Part shown: positions 8,826 through 17,124 of the stretch, in pieces | Layout of the letters: every line of letters starts with the position of its first letter | Numbering within the stretch: the stretch's first letter is position 1 | Origin: Rheinheimera sp. | GTDB lineage: Bacteria > Pseudomonadota > Gammaproteobacteria > Enterobacterales > Alteromonadaceae | Direction: 5' to 3' | Length of the DNA: 64,000 bases | Assembly (NCBI RefSeq): GCF_030690345.1 | Contig: NZ_JAUYGV010000001.1 | Location: 744,001-808,000 of the forward strand | Position numbers and translations under genes: made by a program | The notes under the pieces: model-generated | The model's database searches: none | The model's input: the letters and a program-made list of their open reading frames with translations, nothing else | Told to the model about the DNA's origin: nothing

Positions 8826-8862
8826 CCGGTTTACCGAAACCGGTAGCAGATTTATGCTACCG
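8826..8862 (+). promoter_or_regulatory. Two overlapping, mutually exclusive inverted repeats
   Basis: CCGGTTT (8826-8832) pairs with AAACCGG (8837-8843). CGGTAGCA (8841-8848) pairs with TGCTACCG (8855-8862). The two hairpins share bases 8841-8843, so only one can form fully at a time. They sit about 50 bases upstream of the transglycosylase gene. An attenuator-like switch or paired operators are possible; no T run follows. Confidence 0.4.
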
Positions 8863-8909
8863 CTTGAGATTTCGCCGGCTTAGTGCTTTACTTGCGATCC
8901 CCTGTCGAA

Positions 8910-9623
8910 ATGGATCTGACATCAGTGCTGCGCTTTATTATGTTTGCCTGTTTTTTCTGCTGCAGTTTAGCCTGTATTGCTGCTCAGTCTGCTGAGGTTG
9001 ACAGCAAAAGACAGCTGAAATTATCGCCCGGTGACCGGCCACAAGCGCTGCCGGCACAACCGCAACGCAAGGCCCTGCCGCAAATCGCAGTGTATAAATC
9101 ATTGAAAAACGATGGTACTGCGGTGTTTTCCGACCAGCAGCCGCTAAACCGGCCCTATCAGGTGGTGCGGTTCGATTGCTTTGCCTGCGATCCGTTATCA
9201 AAAGTGAACTGGCACACTACCCCGCTCTATACCCGGCCGTATAACCGTTTAATCAGTGCTGCGGCAACTGAACATCAGTTAGACCCGGCGCTGATCCGCG
9301 CAGTGATCCACGCTGAATCAGCGTTTCGCCCGGCGGTTGTATCACGTAAAGGTGCTGTTGGTTTAATGCAGCTGATGCCAAAAACAGCCGCCCAGCTGGG
9401 CGTGGCCAACTCTACCGCGCCGGAGCAAAATATCGCCGGCGGCAGCCGTTATCTGGCGCAGCTGTTAAAACAATACAATGGGGAAATGGCGCTGGCGTTG
9501 GCGGCTTATAATGCCGGTAGCAGTAATGTGCGGCGCTACAAGGGTATTCCCCCCTTTGCCGAAACTCTGGCTTATGTGGAGCGGGTGACTATTTTACATA
9601 AGCGTTATCAGCAGGCCGGTTAA
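8910..9623 (+). CDS. Lytic transglycosylase (SLT domain)
   Basis: The product has 237 residues. An N-terminal hydrophobic segment (VLRFIMFACFFCCSLACIA) acts as signal or anchor, a linker runs to about residue 110, and then comes an SLT/goose-lysozyme-like domain. The catalytic Glu136 is in HAESAFRP, followed by GAVGLMQLMPKTA and ALAAYNAGSSNV, the standard SLT motifs. It should cleave the MurNAc-GlcNAc bond of peptidoglycan in the periplasm, forming 1,6-anhydro ends. The start is uncertain: ATG 8910 has a weak ribosome site and a GTG at 8883 is in frame. The stop codon overlaps that of the convergent CBS gene in a shared TTAA. Confidence 0.87.
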   Translation: MDLTSVLRFIMFACFFCCSLACIAAQSAEVDSKRQLKLSPGDRPQALPAQPQRKALPQIAVYKSLKNDGTAVFSDQQPLNRPYQVVRFDCFACDPLSKVNWHTTPLYTRPYNRLISAAATEHQLDPALIRAVIHAESAFRPAVVSRKGAVGLMQLMPKTAAQLGVANSTAPEQNIAGGSRYLAQLLKQYNGEMALALAAYNAGSSNVRRYKGIPPFAETLAYVERVTILHKRYQQAG

Positions 9624-10051
9624 ACCGCCGGCGTCACCGGCTTGGTTAACGCCGCGCGCAATATATCCTTCCACGATACCAGCCCCAGCAAATGTTTTTG
9701 GCCATCGACTACCGGTAAACAGCTGATATTGTGCTGTAATAACAGTGCGGCTGCCTGCTTTACTGTGCTGGTTTCAGTAATGGTAATGACCGGCGACACC
9801 ATTACATGGTGCACTTTACGGCTACGGATCAACAAGCCAATAGCAGGTTCGGTCGCCGAGTCCATTACCGGACTCAGCTCACGAAAATAATCCTTTACTG
9901 ACACTATACCTACCAGCCGGTTGCTGCTGTCTACCACCGGCACATGTTGAAATCTGGCTTTAGCAAAAACATCACGTAACGAGGCCAGGCTGGCATCGGC
10001 CGCAGTAGTTATCAGGCGGTTACGATGGGTCATAATTTGTGCAATGCTCAT
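9620..10051 (-). CDS. CBS-pair domain protein, downstream of pilTU
   Basis: The 143-residue product is two CBS motifs with no other domain (strands HVPVVDSSNRLVGIVSVKD and CLPVVDGQKHLLGLVSWKD). It should bind an adenine nucleotide. A strong GGAGG precedes ATG 10051. It lies 26 bases after pilU on the same strand, so it is probably the third gene of a pilT-pilU-CBS transcript. A role in adjusting pilus retraction is a guess from position only. Its fold and size match the CBS protein at 4839-5267. Confidence 0.85.
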   Translation of the reverse strand: MSIAQIMTHRNRLITTAADASLASLRDVFAKARFQHVPVVDSSNRLVGIVSVKDYFRELSPVMDSATEPAIGLLIRSRKVHHVMVSPVITITETSTVKQAAALLLQHNISCLPVVDGQKHLLGLVSWKDILRAALTKPVTPAV

Positions 10052-10077
10052 GTACCGCCTCCAGAGATTAAAACTGC

Positions 10078-11202
10078 TTATTCGTCTTTGTTTTCAAAGC
10101 CTTCAATTGTCACGCCAGACAGGAAACCGGCACCTTTGGTGTCGCCGCTACGCAACTTGATCATCAAACGCAGATCGTTCGGTGAGTCGGCATGGTGCAG
10201 CGCATCGGCGTAACTGATTTGGCCGCGCTGATACAAATCGTACAACGCCTGGTCAAAGGTTTGCATGCCCAGCTCGCGTGACTTGGTCATTACTGCTTTA
10301 ATCTCACCCATTTCGCCGCGGGCAATTAGATCAGCAATCAGCGGTGAATTCAGCAGCACTTCTATTGCCGCCACGCGGCCATTACCGTCTGCCGTGGGTA
10401 CCAATTGCTGTGCCACTATACCGCGTAAATTCAGCGATAAATCGAACAACAGCTTTTGGTGCATCTCTTTTGGCACCAGGTGCATAATACGATCTATTGC
10501 CTGGTTGGCGTTGTTGGCGTGCAGGGTAGCAATACACAAATGGCCGGTTTCAGCGAACGACAAGGCATATTCCATCGTGTCCTGGCTGCGGATTTCACCG
10601 ATTAGGATCACGTCCGGTGCCTGGCGCAGAGAGCTTTTCAGCGCCGCTTCAAACGATTCGGTATCAATGCCCACTTCGCGCTGGGTAATTAAACTTTTAT
10701 GGTGTTCATGCACAAATTCAATCGGGTCTTCAATGGTAAGAATATGCCCCTTCGCATTTTTATTGCGATAGCCCAGCAAGGCCGCCAGCGAGGTTGATTT
10801 ACCGGTGCCGGTACCACCGACAAACAGCACCAAGCCACGCTTGGACATAATCACTTCTTTCATAATGGGCGGCAGGCCCAAGTCGTCTACATTCGGAATT
10901 TGCGTAACAATACGCCGCACCACCATGCCGGCGCAGTCGCGCTGCCAAAATGCTGATACCCGAAAACGGCCCAGCTCATTGGCAATAGCAAAGTTACATT
11001 CTTTGCTGGTCATAAATTCCTGCTGCTGCTTATCGTTCATCGCCGACAACACCAGCTTTAACGACGCCGCATCGGTTAGCGGCGTTTCGTCTATTGGCAG
11101 TAACTCACCGTTAATCTTCGCCGCCACCGGCATACCGGCGGTGACAAACATATCGGAAGCTTTTTCTGCCACCATTTTGTCAAGAAAGTCATCCAGTTGC
11201 AT
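10078..11202 (-). CDS. pilU: Type IV pilus retraction ATPase PilU
   Basis: This 374-residue hexameric ATPase has Walker A GGTGTGKST near residues 129-137, the Asp box TIEDPIEFVHEHHKS, Walker B region ILIGEIR, and a His box near HLCIATLHANNA. The C-terminal extension (GDTKGAGFLSGVTIEGF) is typical of PilU rather than PilT. PilU acts with PilT at the inner-membrane base of type IV pili to power retraction and twitching. It starts 6 bases after the pilT stop, as in most Gammaproteobacteria. Confidence 0.93.
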   Translation of the reverse strand: MQLDDFLDKMVAEKASDMFVTAGMPVAAKINGELLPIDETPLTDAASLKLVLSAMNDKQQQEFMTSKECNFAIANELGRFRVSAFWQRDCAGMVVRRIVTQIPNVDDLGLPPIMKEVIMSKRGLVLFVGGTGTGKSTSLAALLGYRNKNAKGHILTIEDPIEFVHEHHKSLITQREVGIDTESFEAALKSSLRQAPDVILIGEIRSQDTMEYALSFAETGHLCIATLHANNANQAIDRIMHLVPKEMHQKLLFDLSLNLRGIVAQQLVPTADGNGRVAAIEVLLNSPLIADLIARGEMGEIKAVMTKSRELGMQTFDQALYDLYQRGQISYADALHHADSPNDLRLMIKLRSGDTKGAGFLSGVTIEGFENKDE

Positions 11203-11208
11203 AAGCTG

Positions 11209-12261
11209 TTATATCCTGCCCATGGCGCCGAAAGTGTTTTTGTCCTGGGCTTTGGACGCCGCATCTTTTTGCGACACCAAACCCCGGTTTACCAAATTCA
11301 CCAGACACTGATCCATGGTCTGCATGCCGTGCGCGGCACCGGTTTGGATCACTGAATACATCTGGGCAATTTTATCTTCACGAATAAGGTTACGAATGGC
11401 GGGCAAGCCCACCATAATCTCGTGCGCCGCAATACGGCCGCCACCAACTTTTTTCAGCAGCGTTTGCGAGATAACCGCGCGCAGCGATTCAGATAGCATT
11501 GAGCGCACCATGTCTTTCTCTTCACCCGGGAACACGTCGATAATACGGTCGATGGTTTTTGGTGCTGAGGTAGTGTGCAAGGTGCCAAATACTAAGTGGC
11601 CGGTTTCGGCTGCGGTCATGGCTAAGCGAATGGTTTCCAAATCCCGTAATTCACCTACGAGGATAACATCAGGGTCTTCCCGCAGTGCTGAGCGCAGCGC
11701 ATTACTGAAACTGTGAGTATCGCGGTGCACTTCACGCTGGTTAATCAGGCAGGATTTGTTGTTGTGCACAAATTCTATCGGGTCTTCAATGGTCAGAATA
11801 TGGTCATGCCGCGTGGTATTAATGTAGTCGACCATCGCCGCCAGGGTGGTACTTTTACCGGAACCGGTCGGCCCGGTAACCAGCACCAAACCGCGCGGGT
11901 TATCGGCAATCTTTTTGAAGATGTCCGGTGCGCCCAAATCATCCAGGGTTAACACTTCGCTGGGGATAGTACGGAATACAGCAGAGGCGCCGCGGTTTTG
12001 TACAAAAGCATTAACCCGGAACCGGGCTAAGTTAGGCACTTCGAAAGAAAAATCTGATTCTAGGTTTTCTTCGTATTCTTTACGCTGCTTGTCGGTCATA
12101 ATCTCGTACACTAATGCATGTACTTCTTTGTGTGACAAGGGTGGAATATTCAGCTTACGCACGTCGCCATCGACGCGGATAAGCGGTGGTACACCGGCTG
12201 AAAGGTGTAAATCCGACGCTTTATGTTGCACACTAAAGGCCAATAATTCGGTAATATCCAT
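11209..12261 (-). CDS. pilT: Type IV pilus retraction ATPase PilT
   Basis: The 350-residue product has Walker A GPTGSGKSTT near residues 128-137, Asp box TIEDPIEFVH, Walker B VILVGELRD, His box GHLVFGTLHT, and the PilT C-terminal signature AIRNLIREDKIAQM. It is the main motor for pilus retraction. The start at 12261 (MDITELLAFSVQHKASDLH) matches family N-termini; the open frame to 12588 is antisense to yggS and rejected. Only 30 bases separate it from the divergent yggS start. Confidence 0.95.
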   Translation of the reverse strand: MDITELLAFSVQHKASDLHLSAGVPPLIRVDGDVRKLNIPPLSHKEVHALVYEIMTDKQRKEYEENLESDFSFEVPNLARFRVNAFVQNRGASAVFRTIPSEVLTLDDLGAPDIFKKIADNPRGLVLVTGPTGSGKSTTLAAMVDYINTTRHDHILTIEDPIEFVHNNKSCLINQREVHRDTHSFSNALRSALREDPDVILVGELRDLETIRLAMTAAETGHLVFGTLHTTSAPKTIDRIIDVFPGEEKDMVRSMLSESLRAVISQTLLKKVGGGRIAAHEIMVGLPAIRNLIREDKIAQMYSVIQTGAAHGMQTMDQCLVNLVNRGLVSQKDAASKAQDKNTFGAMGRI

Positions 12262-12291
12262 GACAATTTTTACTCCGCTTTGCCAATTAAT

Positions 12292-12978
12292 ATGAATAAC
12301 ATAGCAGAACAACTGGGCCTCGCCTATCACAACCTGAACGAAAAATGCAGCGCGCTGGCCATAGCAGCGGACAAGCTGCAATTGATCGCCGTCAGTAAAA
12401 CCAAACCGGCCTCTGCCATAGTCGCGGCCTATACCGCCGGCCAGCGCCATTTTGGCGAAAACTATCCGCAGGAGCTGGCGGAAAAAGCCGCTGAATTGCA
12501 GCAGTACCAGGATATTGTCTGGCATTTTATCGGCCCGTTGCAGTCGAATAAAACCAAATTGGTGGCTGAACACGCGCACTGGGTACACAGCCTTGACCGG
12601 CTGAAAATAGCCCAGCGTTTAGCCGCGCAGCGCCCACCGGCGATGGGCGTGCTTAAGGTGCTGCTGCAAATCAATATCAGTGACGAAGCCAGCAAAGCCG
12701 GTATTAGCGCCGCTGAAATGCTGCCACTGGCACAGCAGATCAGCGCACTGCCGATGCTGCAGTTAAAAGGCTTGATGGCAATACCGGCGCCCGGACAAAG
12801 TGAAACCGCGTTCGCGGCCATGCAGCAGCTGTCTGACAGATTGCAACAACACTACCCGCATGCCACTGAATTATCGATGGGAATGTCAGATGACTGGCCG
12901 CAGGCTCTGCGATACGGCGCAACTATGATACGATTAGGCAGCGCAATTTTTGGTGCACGGGACTACGACAAGGAATGA
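12292..12978 (+). CDS. yggS: PLP homeostasis protein YggS
   Basis: The 228-residue protein is of the YggS/PROSC family, with a single-domain alanine-racemase-like barrel. The PLP lysine is Lys36 in AVSKTKPAS, and HFGENYPQE, HFIGPLQSNK and LSMGMSDDW are family motifs. It binds pyridoxal phosphate and keeps PLP and amino-acid pools balanced. ATG 12292 fits family starts better than the TTG at 12280. It heads a rightward operon running to hemW; its stop overlaps the proC start by four bases. Confidence 0.93.
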   Translation: MNNIAEQLGLAYHNLNEKCSALAIAADKLQLIAVSKTKPASAIVAAYTAGQRHFGENYPQELAEKAAELQQYQDIVWHFIGPLQSNKTKLVAEHAHWVHSLDRLKIAQRLAAQRPPAMGVLKVLLQINISDEASKAGISAAEMLPLAQQISALPMLQLKGLMAIPAPGQSETAFAAMQQLSDRLQQHYPHATELSMGMSDDWPQALRYGATMIRLGSAIFGARDYDKE

Positions 12979-13802
12979 ACACACAGATGAATGACAATAT
13001 GGTCGCCTTTATCGGAGCCGGTAATATGGCGCGCTGCGTTATTGCCGCTATGGTTAACGCCGGTTATCCGGCAGATAACATTATTGCTGCCAACCGCAGC
13101 CAGCCTAAGCTCACTGCACTGGCGGCAGATTTTGGCATTCACACCACGCTGGATAACATAGAGGCGGTAAAAAAAGCCGATGTTATCGTGTTAGCAGTCA
13201 AACCGCAGATGATGCAGGAGCTGTGCGAAGCATTAATTGCCGCCGCACCGGAAATTGCCGAAAAGCTGTTTGTAACCCTGGCTGCCGGCATTACTGTAGA
13301 GCGTTATCAGCAGTGGCTGGGGCAGGTGCGCTTGGTGCGTGCTATGCCAAATACGCCGTCACTGGTTGGCCTGGGCGTAACCGGTTTATTCCCAACCGCT
13401 TGCTCAAATTATGAAAAAGCCTTTGTTGATCATATGTTCAGCGGCACTGGTATGAATGTCTGGTTAGACAGCGAAGCACAAATTGACCATGTGATTGCTG
13501 TTACCGGCAGTTCACCGGCGTACTTTTTCTTCTTTATGCAAGCAATGCAGCAAGTGGCAGAGCAGCTGGGCTTTGATGCTGCACAGGCCAAACAGATGGT
13601 GGCGCAAACTGCGCTTGGCGCCGCAACTATGGCACTGCAGAGCGAACACAGCTTTGCCGACTTGCGCGCTCAGGTGACTTCTAAAGGCGGCACTACGCAT
13701 GAGGCTGTCACCACTTTTGCCAACCAGGGGCTTGAAAAAATGGTTTCTGACGCCATGTATGCTGCTATTAAGCGGGCGCAGGAAATGGCGCAAAGTCTGT
13801 AA
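12975..13802 (+). CDS. proC: Pyrroline-5-carboxylate reductase
   Basis: The 275-residue enzyme has an N-terminal Rossmann motif FIGAGNMARCVIAAM and the C-terminal signature near GGTTHEAVTTF. It reduces pyrroline-5-carboxylate to proline with NAD(P)H, the last step of proline synthesis. The ATG lies in an ATGA overlap with yggS, suggesting translational coupling. The yggS-proC-yggT order is a well known conserved arrangement. Confidence 0.95.
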   Translation: MNTQMNDNMVAFIGAGNMARCVIAAMVNAGYPADNIIAANRSQPKLTALAADFGIHTTLDNIEAVKKADVIVLAVKPQMMQELCEALIAAAPEIAEKLFVTLAAGITVERYQQWLGQVRLVRAMPNTPSLVGLGVTGLFPTACSNYEKAFVDHMFSGTGMNVWLDSEAQIDHVIAVTGSSPAYFFFFMQAMQQVAEQLGFDAAQAKQMVAQTALGAATMALQSEHSFADLRAQVTSKGGTTHEAVTTFANQGLEKMVSDAMYAAIKRAQEMAQSL

Positions 13803-13803
13803 T

Positions 13804-13845
13804 CAGGTGTTTGTAACCAGGCGTTTGTAGCTACAGGGTGTAGCT
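13804..13845 (+). repeat. 14-bp tandem duplication plus hairpin after proC
   Basis: CAGGTGTTTGTAAC (13804-13817) is followed at once by CAGGCGTTTGTAGC (13818-13831), two mismatches in 14. AGCTACA (13829-13835) then pairs with TGTAGCT (13839-13845) around GGG. There is no T run, so termination is doubtful. Confidence 0.5.
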
Positions 13846-13896
13846 GCTTCAGTCGCTCTATTGAGTTTGTTAGTGTTGTAATATCCGGAGAGCCCG

Positions 13897-14436
13897 ATGC
13901 AAGCTGTGTTATTTCTTATTGATACCGCCTTTAGTCTGTACCTGATGGTGGTTATTTTACGCTTATGGCTGCAACTGGTACGGGCCGATTTTTACAACCC
14001 GTTCAGCCAGTTTGTGGTAAAAGCTACCAACCCGTTAGTGTTGCCGCTGCGACGTATTATCCCCAGCATTGGCAGCCTGGATACCGCAACCCTGGTGCTG
14101 GCATACGCCGTAATGCTGGCCAAACTGGTTATTTTGCAGCTTATTCAAGCCGGCCAGGTGGCACTGGTGCCCAGCCTGATTTTATCGCTGATTTTCCTGC
14201 TGAAAGAGATCTTCACCTTATTGTTCTGGATTTTAGTGATCCGCGCACTGCTAAGCTGGTTTAGCCAGGGCAGAAGCCCGGTAGAGCATGTAATGCATCA
14301 GCTGACAGAGCCTCTGCTGCGGCCGATACGGCGTATTTTACCGCCGCTGGGTGGGCTGGATTTATCAGTGTTAGTGGTGCTGGTAGGCCTGCAGTTTTTA
14401 AATATCCTGTTTAGCAGCTGGTTTCCGGGCCTTTGA
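13897..14436 (+). CDS. yggT: YggT family membrane protein
   Basis: The 179-residue inner-membrane protein has two YggT modules, each with a hydrophobic helix pair and the signature [20 protein letters not shown] or [19 protein letters not shown]. Proposed links are to osmotic or ion stress and envelope integrity; the molecular role is unsettled. CCGGAG precedes the ATG. Its TGA overlaps the TTG start of the next gene. Confidence 0.9.
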   Translation: MQAVLFLIDTAFSLYLMVVILRLWLQLVRADFYNPFSQFVVKATNPLVLPLRRIIPSIGSLDTATLVLAYAVMLAKLVILQLIQAGQVALVPSLILSLIFLLKEIFTLLFWILVIRALLSWFSQGRSPVEHVMHQLTEPLLRPIRRILPPLGGLDLSVLVVLVGLQFLNILFSSWFPGL

Positions 14437-14729
14437 CGGCAGCGCAGTTTAGCGGAGAGGATCTGCGCTTAAAGCTGTATATTCAGCCCAAAGCCAGCCG
14501 CGATGACTGGGTAGGCCTGCATGGCGATGAAATTAAAGTCGCCATTACCGCGCCGCCGGTAGATGGCCAGGCCAATGCCCACCTGCTGAAATTTGTCGCC
14601 AAAAGTTTTAAGGTAGCCAAATCACAGGTGGTTATTGAAAAAGGCGAACTGGGCCGGCACAAAACCCTGCTTATTCTGGCACCGCAACAACTGCCGCTGC
14701 TGGTGAAAAACCTGCTGGCAATCGCATGA
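14433..14729 (+). CDS. yggU: YggU family (DUF167) protein
   Basis: The 98-residue protein has the DUF167 signature: [19 protein letters not shown], then [20 protein letters not shown] and [16 protein letters not shown]. It is a small alpha/beta protein of unknown role. The start is TTG inside the yggT stop (TTGA), implying coupled translation. Confidence 0.88.
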   Translation: MTAAQFSGEDLRLKLYIQPKASRDDWVGLHGDEIKVAITAPPVDGQANAHLLKFVAKSFKVAKSQVVIEKGELGRHKTLLILAPQQLPLLVKNLLAIA

Positions 14730-14770
14730 ACCACTATAATTAACTCCCTGAGCTAATACCGAGGTGAACT

Positions 14771-15193
14771 ATGAGTCGCATTATTCTCGCCCTATTGTTG
14801 GGCTTAACCGTTAGCTTTAGCGCCGCAGCCGAACAGAAAAAACAACTGGGTGACTGGGATGTGCATTATATCGCCTTTCCTGCGCCGCTACTGACAGCTG
14901 AAGTGGCACAGCAATACCAACTGCAGCGCAGCAAATACAACGGCATTATTAATATTTCAGTGCTGGATAAAGCCAGCCAAAAAGCGCAGCAGGTTGCTAT
15001 CAGCGGTGTAGCCAAAGACTTACAGGGCCGCCAGCGCAAACTGGAGTTTAGCCAGGTAACAGAGGGGGATGCGGTATATTATCTGGCGCAGTTGCCATTC
15101 CGGCATGAACAACGCTTTAGTTTTACTATCAGTATTATCAGCGGCAACCGTTCAGAGCAGTTAAACTTCGACCAAACTTTTTACGTAGATTAA
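14771..15193 (+). CDS. DUF4426 family exported protein
   Basis: The 140-residue product has a signal peptide ([20 protein letters not shown]) and a domain containing [14 protein letters not shown] and the closing NFDQTFYVD, matching DUF4426, a gammaproteobacterial periplasmic family found between yggU and rdgB. Its function is unknown. GAGGTGAACT precedes the ATG. Confidence 0.8.
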   Translation: MSRIILALLLGLTVSFSAAAEQKKQLGDWDVHYIAFPAPLLTAEVAQQYQLQRSKYNGIINISVLDKASQKAQQVAISGVAKDLQGRQRKLEFSQVTEGDAVYYLAQLPFRHEQRFSFTISIISGNRSEQLNFDQTFYVD

Positions 15194-15203
15194 ACAAAAA
15201 CTT

Positions 15204-15806
15204 ATGACAAAAAAAATTGTACTTGCCACAGGCAACAAGGGCAAAGTGGCAGAGTTGTCACAGATGTTGGCACCGTTTCAGTACCAAATTGTGCCGCAAA
15301 GCGAGCTGGCGGTAAGCGATGCAGATGAAACCGGACTGACTTTTATTGAAAACGCCATTATTAAAGCCCGCCACGCCGCTCTGGCTACCGGTTTGCCGGC
15401 CATTGCCGATGACTCCGGCCTGGCAGTAGATGCTTTGGGCGGTGCGCCCGGTATTTACTCGGCCCGTTATGCCGGTGAAGCAGCCACAGACGCCGATAAT
15501 ATCGCCAAACTGCTGCAGGCCTTAAAAGATGTGCCCAAGGCGCAGCGCAGCGCGCAGTTTCATTGTGTGCTGGTGTATTTACGTCACGCCGAAGACCCTA
15601 CGCCGCTGGTATGCCATGGCGTTTGGCACGGCGACATTACAATGGCACCGCAAGGTAACGGCGGCTTTGGCTATGACCCGGTGTTTTATGTTGCCGCTGA
15701 AGGCTGCACCAGTGCAGAGCTGAGCCGCGAGCGTAAAGCACAACTGAGCCATCGTGGCAAAGCCCTGGCACAGTTACTCAGCCAGCTTACGCGGCCACAA
15801 GGTTAA
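15204..15806 (+). CDS. rdgB: XTP/dITP diphosphatase (RdgB/HAM1)
   Basis: The 200-residue enzyme has the N-terminal substrate loop [11 protein letters not shown], the metal/nucleotide motif [24 protein letters not shown] (start near residue 68) and the C-terminal FGYDPVFYV and LSHRGKAL. It hydrolyses non-canonical purine triphosphates (XTP, ITP, dITP) to monophosphates and pyrophosphate, cleaning the nucleotide pool. It sits 10 bases after the DUF4426 gene. Confidence 0.95.
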   Translation: MTKKIVLATGNKGKVAELSQMLAPFQYQIVPQSELAVSDADETGLTFIENAIIKARHAALATGLPAIADDSGLAVDALGGAPGIYSARYAGEAATDADNIAKLLQALKDVPKAQRSAQFHCVLVYLRHAEDPTPLVCHGVWHGDITMAPQGNGGFGYDPVFYVAAEGCTSAELSRERKAQLSHRGKALAQLLSQLTRPQG

Positions 15807-15809
15807 GCC

Positions 15810-16964
15810 GTGGCACTGCAGTTACCGCCACTGGCGTTGTATATTCATATTCCCTGGTGCATTGAGAAATGCCCTTACTGCGATTTCAACTCGCACGCAG
15901 TAAAACAAGGCATACCGGAGCAGGAATACATTGCCCACCTGCTGGCCGATCTTGACCAGGATTTGGCTTTGGTAAAAGGGCGCAATCTAAGCAGTATTTT
16001 TATCGGTGGCGGCACCCCCAGCGTATTTTCTGCCGCCGGTATCGGCCGGATCTTAGATGGCGTTAAACAGCGCTTGCACTGTGATGCCGATATGGAAGTG
16101 ACCATGGAAGCCAACCCGGGCACCATAGAAGCCGAGCGCTTTGCCGCCTATGTTGCTGCCGGCGTTACACGCTTTTCTATCGGCGTACAAAGCTTTCAAA
16201 CTGCGCAGCTAAAAGCGCTGGGCCGTATCCATGACAGCAACGAAGCGGTTAACGCTGCAAGGCTTGCCGGCGGGCTGCTAAACAGCCGGGCGTTGCAAAG
16301 CTTTAATCTGGATTTAATGCACGGCCTGCCACAGCAGGACATCAACGGCGCCCTGGCCGATTTACAGCAAGCTATCGACTTAGCCCCGCCGCATTTATCC
16401 TGGTATCAGCTGACTATTGAACCCAATACCGCCTTTGCCTCCCGGCCGCCGGTGTTGCCGCCGGACGATACCCTGTGGGATATTCAGCAGCAGGGCCTGG
16501 CGTTATTGCAGCAGCATGGCTATCAGCAGTATGAAATTTCAGCCTATAGCAAACCAGGCCAGCAATGCCGGCATAATCTGAATTACTGGCGCTACGGTGA
16601 CTATTTAGGTATTGGCTGCGGCGCGCACGGCAAAATTACCCTGCCCTCGCGCAATGCTATTTTACGTACAGTAAAAATTAAGCACCCTAAAGGCTATATG
16701 GATATCAGCCGCGGCTATATGGACAGCCGCGAGCAGGTAACAGCGGAAGACCGGCCGTTTGAATTCTTTATGAACCGTTTTCGCCTGCTCGAGCCCTGCC
16801 CGATTGCCGATTTTACTGCCTACACCGGCTTGCCGCTTAGCAGCATCAGCAGCGCTATTGCCGAAGCTGAGCAAAAACAGCTACTGACGGTAACAGACAG
16901 CCACTGGCAAATTACCGACCACGGCGCGCGTTATCTGAACGACTTACTAACGTTGTTTATCTGA
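15810..16964 (+). CDS. hemW: Radical SAM heme chaperone HemW
   Basis: The 384-residue product starts with GTG at 15810, three bases after the rdgB stop. The radical-SAM cluster cysteines are Cys17, Cys21 and Cys24 in PWCIEKCPYCDFNSH, with GGGTPS and MEANPG motifs following. The fourth Cys typical of HemN oxidases is absent, as expected for HemW, which transfers heme rather than making it. It ends the yggS-hemW operon. Confidence 0.93.
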   Translation: MALQLPPLALYIHIPWCIEKCPYCDFNSHAVKQGIPEQEYIAHLLADLDQDLALVKGRNLSSIFIGGGTPSVFSAAGIGRILDGVKQRLHCDADMEVTMEANPGTIEAERFAAYVAAGVTRFSIGVQSFQTAQLKALGRIHDSNEAVNAARLAGGLLNSRALQSFNLDLMHGLPQQDINGALADLQQAIDLAPPHLSWYQLTIEPNTAFASRPPVLPPDDTLWDIQQQGLALLQQHGYQQYEISAYSKPGQQCRHNLNYWRYGDYLGIGCGAHGKITLPSRNAILRTVKIKHPKGYMDISRGYMDSREQVTAEDRPFEFFMNRFRLLEPCPIADFTAYTGLPLSSISSAIAEAEQKQLLTVTDSHWQITDHGARYLNDLLTLFI

Positions 16965-16991
16965 AGCAGGTTATCTGGCGTTGTTTATCTG
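16951..16991 (+). repeat. 13-bp direct repeat across the hemW stop
   Basis: CGTTGTTTATCTG occurs at 16951-16963 and again at 16979-16991, a 28-base offset, with a third partial copy (TTGTTTATTA) just after. The first copy includes the hemW stop codon, so the gene tail looks locally duplicated. Confidence 0.6.
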
Positions 16992-17010
16992 GGGGTTGTT
17001 TATTAACAGA

Positions 17011-17033
17011 CAGCCCCGTTTTTTCCGGGGCTG
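17011..17033 (+). terminator. GC-rich hairpin after hemW, weak terminator candidate
   Basis: CAGCCCCG pairs with CGGGGCTG around a T-rich loop. No T run follows on either strand, so it may protect the transcript end rather than terminate on its own. Confidence 0.4.
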
Positions 17034-17124
17034 ATCAACACAGCAACGCGATACTTTACCTTTTCATCCTGTGTCAGGCAGGTAGAATGAAATGACTATT
17101 CTAACTACAACGACAGGTATACCG

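Noticed and set aside
10805-11311. 168-codon plus-strand frame across pilU and the end of pilT
   Set aside because: It is antisense to two strongly supported ATPase genes and shows no domain.
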